NCBI RefSeq assembly: GCF_001649575.2
Contig: NC_051439.1
Span: 7,348,989-7,412,988 of the forward strand
Direction: 5' to 3'
Origin: Kryptolebias marmoratus
Lineage: Eukaryota; Chordata; Actinopteri; Cyprinodontiformes; Rivulidae
Length of the DNA stretch: 64,000 bases
Shown: piece after piece, positions 60,542 to 64,000 of the stretch
Numbering within the stretch: the stretch's first letter is position 1
How the letters are laid out: each line of letters begins with the position of its first letter
Position numbers and translations under genes: made by a program
Notes under the pieces: model-generated
Database searches by the model: none
The model's input: the letters and a program-made list of their open reading frames with translations, nothing else
What the model was told of the DNA's origin: nothing

Positions 60542-61274
60542 CTCTTACCCTGGTAATGGAGGGAGTCCTTACAATTGACCTCCTTTGCTTCTTTGGTTTT
60601 CTCACATCAAAATCGTCATCTTCAAGATCCTGAAGTCACCAAGAAAATTAAAACCAAGTTAGTGATCTGCGTAGGTCTGCCTTGCCACAAATCGTCTGAG
60701 TGATCGTATGAATATGAACCGGGCAAGCCGATGACAAGTCTAATGGAAAGCAAAATTTTAGGTCATGACCTGTCCCTGCACGGCGTCATCGCTGGCCTCC
60801 TGCTCCGAGGAGAAGCTCTCATACTCGTCCTCTGAGTAGTTATCTACAGCAAATAATAAACAGGAAGTTTCAGGGCTTGGAGAGTCAGGATGTCTCATAC
60901 ATATTTCAAACACTTCTTTAAAGGAGACAAGCAGCCAGCTTCTAATATACATGATGTAGGCCTGCACGCTACCTGGACACGACTGTTTTTCCCCCTGATT
61001 TGCACCTTGTGATCCCCCTGCTCTGTTCAGCACATCAAGCCTATCAGGTCATTCTTACAGCATCATGCTGTTTTACCTCGAGGACATCATGGGGAATGAG
61101 AAGCAAAAACATACCGGAGCATTTGATCTGTCCTGCCTGCAGGGCTGCCTCCTCGTGATCTATTGGCTGGCTGGAGAGGGAGAAGATCCAGATCTCGGCC
61201 ACTTTGCCCAGCATGTCCTTTTGGCTGCTGCAGAGAGGCAGAACCTGACCTCCCTCCGTCGGGTGCTGCATCAC
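38955..61274 (-). CDS. pacs2: phosphofurin acidic cluster sorting protein 2, twenty exons (N-terminus outside window)
   Basis: PACS2 is a cytosolic adaptor that sorts cargo with acidic clusters and works at ER-mitochondria contacts. Exons 5' to 3': 61115-61274, 60770-60843, 60549-60629, 57469-57528, 57228-57382, 55843-55933, 55576-55647, 54529-54653, 53656-53788, 53328-53432, 52709-52815, 52463-52617, 51033-51143, 50783-50891, 44683-44725, 44505-44547, 42755-42890, 40962-41185, 39417-39530, 38955-39073. These sum to 2217 nt, 738 codons plus stop, in one frame. Landmarks are [17 protein letters not shown], the acidic [33 protein letters not shown] (the Akt/14-3-3 site region in mammalian PACS2), TYKQ, and the C-terminal [21 protein letters not shown]2 is preferred over PACS1 because [18 protein letters not shown] and SSHVKHFPI fit PACS2 better. 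About 150 N-terminal residues, including most of the furin-binding region, lie to the right. Confidence 0.95.
39417..39530 (-). CDS. pacs2: pacs2 exon s
   Basis: Encodes [20 protein letters not shown] then [17 protein letters not shown]. The acceptor is TTCGCCAG and the donor GTATTT. Confidence 0.95.
39756..40430 (-). mobile_element. Tc1-like relic in pacs2 intron
   Basis: The same family as 12515-13855. It starts with a GAGTTGGGATGTAAAAAG end and GTAAATAAAATCAGAATG and carries the C-terminal and middle transposase remnants in reverse. It is truncated at its right side. Confidence 0.7.
40962..41185 (-). CDS. pacs2: pacs2 exon r
   Basis: Encodes [20 protein letters not shown], then [20 protein letters not shown] and [14 protein letters not shown]. 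The acceptor is GTTTCCAG and the donor GTACGT. Confidence 0.95.
41287..42424 (-). mobile_element. second Tc1/mariner family, deleted copy in pacs2 intron
   Basis: Near-perfect inverted ends (TATTGCCAAAAGTATTCACT at left; GTGAATACATTTGGCATTAT at right) and 1.14 kb between them. Minus-strand fragments such as [20 protein letters not shown] and [20 protein letters not shown], then [10 protein letters not shown], are classic Tc1-type transposase catalytic-domain pieces. Internal deletion and stops make it non-autonomous. Confidence 0.8.
42755..42890 (-). CDS. pacs2: pacs2 exon q
   Basis: Encodes [20 protein letters not shown] then [20 protein letters not shown] plus AY, a Ser/Pro-rich linker. 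The acceptor is CCTTTTTCAG and the donor GTAAAA. Confidence 0.92.
43480..43690 (-). repeat. family B repeats, two partial units
   Basis: GTGACCTTGAAATCAATAGG (43486 on) and a second GTGACCTTGAAATCAGTGGG near 43631. Confidence 0.65.
44085..44345 (+). repeat. family B repeats, two units
   Basis: Two tandem units in the opposite orientation, with AAAAGGTCAAGGTCACCC at 44280-44297. In pacs2 intron. Confidence 0.7.
44505..44547 (-). CDS. pacs2: pacs2 exon p (43 nt)
   Basis: Encodes [14 protein letters not shown]. The acceptor is GTTTTTCAG and the donor GTAAGG, phase 1 out. Confidence 0.92.
44683..44725 (-). CDS. pacs2: pacs2 exon o (43 nt)
   Basis: Encodes [14 protein letters not shown]. The acceptor is CTTTCCTCAG and the donor GTAAGT; phase 2 in, 0 out. 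Confidence 0.92.
45192..45905 (+). mobile_element. Tc1-like relic, internally deleted
   Basis: Both inverted ends are present (GGGACGTTGTGGGAAATG; ACACAAAAGTCCAACTTT) around the N-terminal part of the transposase region (GAATATCTCATCACCTAC and onward). The C-terminal half is missing. Confidence 0.7.
46310..49260. other. pacs2: pacs2 intron, mostly unassigned
   Basis: Apart from the SINE-like tail at 46795, a partial family A piece near 46620 and poly-A at 48543-48556, nothing is recognised. Part of the 44726-50782 intron. Confidence 0.5.
46795..46992 (+). repeat. fish repeat tail (same family as 51815)
   Basis: Contains GCAAGTCCATCACAGGGACA, GTTTAGAGTTACCAATGAAG and TTTGGTCTGTGGGAGGAAA. It lacks the tRNA-like head. 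Confidence 0.55.
49270..49790. repeat. GCTA-rich degenerate minisatellite (reverse)
   Basis: Repeating TTTTAGCTACTGTTTTGCT-like units (for example CTTTCAGCTACTGTTTTGCT near 49332). In the large pacs2 intron. Confidence 0.7.
50783..50891 (-). CDS. pacs2: pacs2 exon n
   Basis: Encodes [20 protein letters not shown] then [15 protein letters not shown]. The acceptor is CCGTGCAG and the donor GTACGT. The next intron (44726-50782) is the largest seen in this gene. Confidence 0.94.
51033..51143 (-). CDS. pacs2: pacs2 exon m
   Basis: Encodes [20 protein letters not shown] then [16 protein letters not shown]. The acceptor is CACCTTCAG and the donor GTGGGC. Confidence 0.94.
51815..52150 (+). mobile_element. 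tRNA-derived SINE-like element
   Basis: The head has TGGCAGTCAGTG (A-box-like) and, some 35 bases on, GGGTTCGAGCCCAGG, a perfect B-box (GGTTCGANNCC). The body carries GGGACAATTTAGAGTTACCA and CTGTGGGAGGAAACCGGAG, shared with a widespread fish repeat. Not a functional tRNA gene: no cloverleaf could be drawn. Confidence 0.5.
52351..52371. repeat. (CATC)n microsatellite
   Basis: Five CATC/ATCC units in a pacs2 intron, just after a SINE-like repeat. Such tetramers often end fish SINEs. Confidence 0.85.
52463..52617 (-). CDS. pacs2: pacs2 exon l
   Basis: Encodes [20 protein letters not shown], then [20 protein letters not shown] and [11 protein letters not shown]. The acceptor is ACCTACAG and the donor GTTGGT. 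Confidence 0.93.
52709..52815 (-). CDS. pacs2: pacs2 exon k
   Basis: Encodes [20 protein letters not shown] then [15 protein letters not shown]. The acceptor is TTCTTTCAG; the donor GTGAGC gives phase 2, and the split codon becomes Phe (Tyr in human). Confidence 0.93.
52870..53010 (+). repeat. partial family A repeat
   Basis: TTGCAAGATGTGTTAGCACT, then GACTCTTAGCTACTACCACA, ending abruptly near 53000. In pacs2 intron. Confidence 0.6.
53328..53432 (-). CDS. pacs2: pacs2 exon j
   Basis: Encodes [20 protein letters not shown] then [15 protein letters not shown], 35 codons. The acceptor is TGTTCTAG and the donor GTAGGA. Highly conserved. Confidence 0.95.
53656..53788 (-). CDS. pacs2: pacs2 exon i (predicted GC donor)
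   Basis: Encodes [20 protein letters not shown] then [20 protein letters not shown] and CHLQ. RSTSLKE matches the Akt-phosphorylated, 14-3-3-binding region known in mammalian PACS2. The frame to exon j demands a break after CTACAG. The intron then begins GCAGGA, not GT, and no GT occurs in the next 50 bases. Confidence 0.9.
53840..55330 (+). repeat. four head-to-tail family A repeats around pacs2 exon h
   Basis: Copies at about 53840-54210, 54235-54505, 54675-55025 and 55065-55325. Each contains GACTCTCAGCTACTACCACA-, CCATCTTGAATT- and GAGATATTTTGCTAACAGAC-type blocks in fixed order. Exon h (54529-54653) lies between copies two and three. Not a family I can name. Confidence 0.85.
54529..54653 (-). 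CDS. pacs2: pacs2 exon h
   Basis: Encodes [15 protein letters not shown] then [20 protein letters not shown] and SSN. The acceptor is CTTCCTCAG; the donor is GTGCAT, which is poor. The exon sits inside a head-to-tail series of family A repeats (53840-55330). Confidence 0.9.
55576..55647 (-). CDS. pacs2: pacs2 exon g
   Basis: Encodes [20 protein letters not shown] then NVTF, 24 codons. It is less conserved; the call rests on splice sites (TTGTTCTAG, GTGAGT), phase 0/0 and position. The SDSVSD-like motif resembles human. Confidence 0.8.
55843..55933 (-). CDS. pacs2: pacs2 exon f
   Basis: Encodes [20 protein letters not shown] then [10 protein letters not shown], a hallmark PACS segment. The acceptor is GGATTCAG and the donor GTGAGA. 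Confidence 0.94.
56035..57055 (+). mobile_element. Tc1-like relic in pacs2 intron
   Basis: Ends with GGGTTGGGATGTTGTTTAAA and TCTACAACATTCCAATTTTG. The middle encodes [20 protein letters not shown], a decayed transposase piece. It is inactive and partly rearranged. Confidence 0.7.
57228..57382 (-). CDS. pacs2: pacs2 exon e
   Basis: Encodes [20 protein letters not shown], then [20 protein letters not shown] and KPKL, a strongly acidic segment. The acceptor is TTGTGAAAG and the donor GTGGGC, phase 2 out. Confidence 0.93.
57469..57528 (-). CDS. pacs2: pacs2 exon d
   Basis: Exactly 20 codons: [20 protein letters not shown]. The acceptor is TGTTTTAG and the donor GTGAGT. Conserved in PACS proteins. 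Confidence 0.93.
59030..60150. repeat. family B tandem array (about 130-153-bp units)
   Basis: Four units, each with a (G)GATGATCCCTA(T/A)TGATTT core, GGTCACGGGGTCA and GGAATGTCAAACTGCACA blocks. The first and second are split by the L1 at 59172-59766. In pacs2 intron between exons c and d. Confidence 0.8.
59172..59766 (+). mobile_element. 5'-truncated L1-type LINE with 17-bp target duplication
   Basis: An open frame of about 96 codons (from 59172) contains [20 protein letters not shown] and [20 protein letters not shown], the C-terminal end of a Tx1/L1-type ORF2. A 3' UTR and an A-rich end (AATAAAGTATAAAAAAA) follow. AGGAATGTCAAACTGCA is duplicated at 59155-59171 and 59767-59783. The insertion is inside a family B tandem array in a pacs2 intron. 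Confidence 0.85.
60491..60541. repeat. (TA)n(TG)5 next to pacs2 exon c donor
   Basis: A TA run of about 40 bases followed by TGTGTGTGTG. On the minus strand the CA part follows the donor GTAAGA within three bases. Confidence 0.95.
60549..60629 (-). CDS. pacs2: pacs2 exon c
   Basis: Encodes [20 protein letters not shown] and RTPSITR, 27 codons, with a basic KPKKQRR cluster. The acceptor is GACTTCAG. The donor GTAAGA is followed within three bases by CA then TA repeats. Confidence 0.92.
60770..60843 (-). CDS. pacs2: pacs2 exon b
   Basis: Encodes [20 protein letters not shown] followed by VQGQ, the acidic region after the cargo-binding domain. The acceptor is TTTGCTGTAG. The donor is the weak GTCATG, but the frame requires it. 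Confidence 0.92.
61115..61274 (-). CDS. pacs2: pacs2 exon a (first in window)
   Basis: Encodes [38 protein letters not shown] and [10 protein letters not shown], the end of the N-terminal cargo-binding domain. The acceptor is TTTCCCAG, the donor GTATGT; phase 0 in, 1 out. Confidence 0.94.
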
Positions 61275-62159
61275 CTGGGAAACGAAAAAAGACAAAAGAG
61301 ACATACGAGATGGGGAGAAGGTCGAAAGAACTGAAAACAGAATGAAACTAAACTGAATGTGCCATTCCTAACTGGCCCTCTTGAATAGGGTTGACTCAGT
61401 TAGAGACGCCAACCCAATGATTACTTTCTGAGAGTTTTAATTGAAATCCATTCAGTGATTAATGGGATATTTTGCTGAAGGTAGAGACAAATGAAGGCTC
61501 ACATCATTTCACCGCTGGTGACAAATGATAAAATCATAAAATATAAAACCAAGTAAAAAAATGACTAAATGTCATAAATCACAGATTAACTAAAAGCCCA
61601 AAGCCTTAATTGCAATTAAAAGCCAGAGAAAATAATTATGTCTCAAGCTGCTTTTTCAAAACCTCATTAGAGGAGACACGTTTGATTGGCAGCTGAAGGC
61701 ACGATCTCCCTGACTGACTAATCTAGAACGTGGAACTTCCAAATGGACATTTTTAGATGATATAAGACGTCTAGAATTTGAAGAAGGGCAGAGAAGTTGA
61801 AATACTGTACATACTCTGGTGCCAGAATGTGCAAAGCTTTAAAAACAAGCCGAAAACTTGGAGAATCAACTCGGTTTTTAGCAGGAAGTCTGTGAAGAGG
61901 TGCTAACAGGAGTGATACTGGCTCTTTTCCCCGTACCAGGCTGCAGACTTTAGCTCCGCCCAACCAGGAAAATTTGTAAAAAACGGCAAAGTGACAAATG
62001 AACTCGGTACATTCTGCAGACTATTTTGGAAACAATCCAAAAATAAAAAAAGACAAAATGTAGGTTCGAAAATATCTTGAAAGCACAGAATAAAGAAGAG
62101 GAACCAGTGATTTGTGGATGAAAGATGTAGAAAGTAATCGTTGGATGTACATTTATAAC

Positions 62160-62480
62160 TGATTACCTCCGTAAAGGAGGTCATGTATTCAGTAGTGTTT
62201 GTCTGTCTGTGTGCAAGATTACTAATAAAAAAAAATGATGAACGGATTTTTGTGATGTTTTTCAGAAACGTCAAACATTCTGCAAGGAACAAGTGGTTAG
62301 AGTTTGGTGCTGATCTGGTCAAATGTCAGGGCCACAGGTGATCCCGTGCTCTAACTCTGCAGCTTGATAAGGTAGAAACTGCACAGCTGGACACCTCGTG
62401 GGTCAAGGATGATGCCTAGGGATTTCAAGGTCATCGTGTCAAAAGTCAAGATCACAGGTAACGTCTTTGTTAAAACCTTC
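62160..62480 (+). repeat. 'CCTCCGTAAAGGAGGTCATG' repeat joined to family B unit
   Basis: The first half resembles a repeat common in fish and invertebrates (palindromic CCTCC...GGAGG then GTCTGTCTGT). The second half from about 62335 is a family B unit (GCACAGCTGGACACCTCGTG). In the pacs2 intron right of the first visible exon. Confidence 0.55.
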
Positions 62481-63138
62481 CACAGCTAGTCAACCTTAGC
62501 ATACTCAAAAATGGCTGTCCTTGAGTGAATTTTACAGATGTTAAGCTGACAGTCATTCATGACACCCGTCATGAAGGCAGCTGCTGGTTGGGCGTCTTCC
62601 TCGCGGCGCAGCAGCAGAAAAAAATCCACCATTTTCTCTGAGTGAGGATTCATCTCCTCTCAAGCCTGAGTCACGTCCGGTGAGTACCTTCTAAAAACAG
62701 GAGACGCTAAACCGCAACGACCTTCAGCAATGTTGGCCGTGTCGTGTGTGTGTGTGTGTGTGTGTGGGGGGGGGTGCTGTGTGTCAGCTGAAAATTCAAC
62801 CTTTAATCTTTCTCGTGGTTAACTATGACTCTGTCTTTCTGCCCCCCTCCCCCCCGTTCTTTTCCACCATTTTGTCTTTTGTTCTCCCAGCTGCTGAGGT
62901 GCAGCCTTAATAAGCTCCACCGAGCTTTGTGAGCCGTATGGGAACTCCTTTGTGTACGAGCGTCACGTGCACAGAAATCGGAGCTTTTGTTACTGGTTCC
63001 TCCGAGCAAAGGGGGAAAAAAAAACAGTCTGTAAGGTGTGATAACTTCAGTGTTTTCTCATTTCTGCTTGACCTTACAAGCTCTTGTTCAGGTATGCTCT
63101 TATAAAATCACCAAAAGAACGATAATTAAAGGCCCATC

Positions 63139-63515
63139 ATTCCTTGAAGGAATGCATATCGCCCGCTGCTTTCCACGTCAGAGTCTCTGAGATCTTATGT
63201 TGAGAAGCTTCAGACATTTTAGTCAACTTTGGAAAGGACTTCACGTGCGATCTAATGTGAAATCTTGCGAGAAAGCACTGAGATTATGTTGAGGATGACC
63301 CTCTGCTACTACCACGCCAAGAGTAGCTGAATATTTGAAAATCTGACAGAGTTACAGCTACTTTTGTGTTGACCAAAATCAATTAGCTGTGGCAGCCATC
63401 TCAAACTGGGTTGACTCGAAATGTTAATGAGATGTAGACGTACATTCAGGGATGACTTTCTGAGACTTTCACTAAAATTTGGCCAGTGGTTCATGAGACA
63501 GACAGGGTTGATGTC
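63139..63515 (+). repeat. full-length family A repeat
   Basis: The best-preserved start: palindrome ATTCCTTGAAGGAAT (63139-63153), then GCATATCGCCCGCTGCTTTC. It continues through the CTACTACCACGCCAAG, GGCAGCCATCTCAAACTGGG and GGTTCATGAGACAGACAG blocks. Confidence 0.75.
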
Positions 63516-63864
63516 AGCACTATGAAACTGAGATGTGAATGTTTCTAATAAAGATTTTAGCTGTGATTATTAAAGACAAACAGAATGGTGCCACTGTTAT
63601 GAAGGACTTCAGGATAACGAGTTGGCTTGTCCAGACGTTATTAAAGACGAAGCAACAGTCAGCAGAGATTTGCTCTTCATGCCAAACAGCAGCTGCAGCT
63701 TCCTCCACTCATTAAATGTTCCTGCTTCTGACACTCGCGGCCTATTAGAGCTGAAGCACCTTTCCACTCCCATCTGTCTGGAGACTTTGAGACACACGAG
63801 GAGCAGCATGAGGTTTGTTATCCTCTGCAGCAGGACTTTAGTTACAAGTGGGCCAGACAGAACA

Positions 63865-64000
63865 AAAGTACGGCCAATGGTACAAAATACGCTCGTCAGA
63901 AACCTGCCAGAGTAACCAAAATCCAAAGCAGCAATCCTGAATACATATATCTAGATTTGGAATACAGACAAGGTTTTAACAAAGGGGTCACCTTTCACCT
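63865..64000 (-). repeat. family B repeat cut by right edge
   Basis: GTACGGCCAATGGTACAAAA, then TCCTGAATACATATATCTAG and GGTTTTAACAAAGGGGTCAC, parallel to 23695-23850. Confidence 0.65.

Larger units (their letters stand above)
61275..64000 (-). other. pacs2: pacs2 upstream intron (partial)
   Basis: No exon encoding the preceding PACS2 residues was found, so the next exon lies to the right. It contains a partial family A piece (61370-61475), the 62160 repeat, a (GT)n at 62738-62764 and the 63139 and 63865 repeats. Confidence 0.6.

Noticed and set aside
62570..62690. Possible small exon or promoter near a GGTGAGTACC donor-like site
   Set aside because: A plus-strand frame stops after about 20 codons, no acceptor partner was found, and no known protein matches.
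1..64000. CRISPR array, operon, phage or plasmid features
   Set aside because: Spliced vertebrate genes and fish transposons throughout; the tandem repeats lack regular unique spacers.

Overview
This is vertebrate nuclear DNA, almost certainly from a ray-finned (teleost) fish. The protein-coding segments are short exons with GT/AG borders, separated by introns full of fish-type repeats: Tc1-like and hAT-like DNA transposons, L1- and L2-like LINE fragments, and tRNA-type SINE pieces. All three recognised genes lie on the minus strand, so they read right to left. No bacterial features (operons, CRISPR, phage) are present. A more exact species call is not possible from this window; a percomorph or killifish-type genome is only a guess.

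Layout. (1) 1-9263: actn1 (alpha-actinin-1). Only the first coding exon (9165-9263, 33 codons) is here, under a GC-rich promoter at about 8830-9450; 1-9164 is intron 1 and the rest of the gene lies left of the window. (2) 9450-16900: intergenic, with a degenerate AGCTAAAAG-type minisatellite, a Tc1-like relic and a hAT-like MITE. (3) 16941-31144: dcaf5, nine coding exons from the ATG at 31144 to the stop at 17378. It encodes the WD40 substrate receptor of a CUL4-DDB1 ubiquitin ligase. Part of its last exon is hidden by an assembly gap. (4) 31400-38100: a repeat-rich spacer with L2-like LINE pieces, an LTR-like promoter block, hAT MITEs and a 156-base gap. (5) 38955-61274: pacs2 (phosphofurin acidic cluster sorting protein 2), twenty exons giving 738 codons plus the stop in one continuous frame. 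The N-terminal exons (about 150 residues) lie right of the window. (6) 61275-64000: the next upstream pacs2 intron.

How the genes relate. ACTN1 and DCAF5 are also neighbours in the same orientation in human (14q24), so that pair is conserved. PACS2 is far away in human (14q32), so its position here is a fish arrangement or an assembly question. The three genes do not form a pathway: actn1 crosslinks actin, dcaf5 selects targets for ubiquitination, and pacs2 sorts membrane cargo and acts at ER-mitochondria contacts.

The most interesting material is non-coding. (a) An unclassified ~340-bp repeat ('family A') occurs about twenty times in both orientations. It has a palindromic start, and four head-to-tail copies surround one pacs2 exon. 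(b) A second repeat ('family B') carries nuclear-receptor-like AGGTCA direct repeats. It forms a tandem array split by a truncated L1 with a clear 17-bp target duplication. (c) A GC-AG intron is predicted in pacs2. (d) CA/GT repeats lie against or close to splice donors in both dcaf5 and pacs2.
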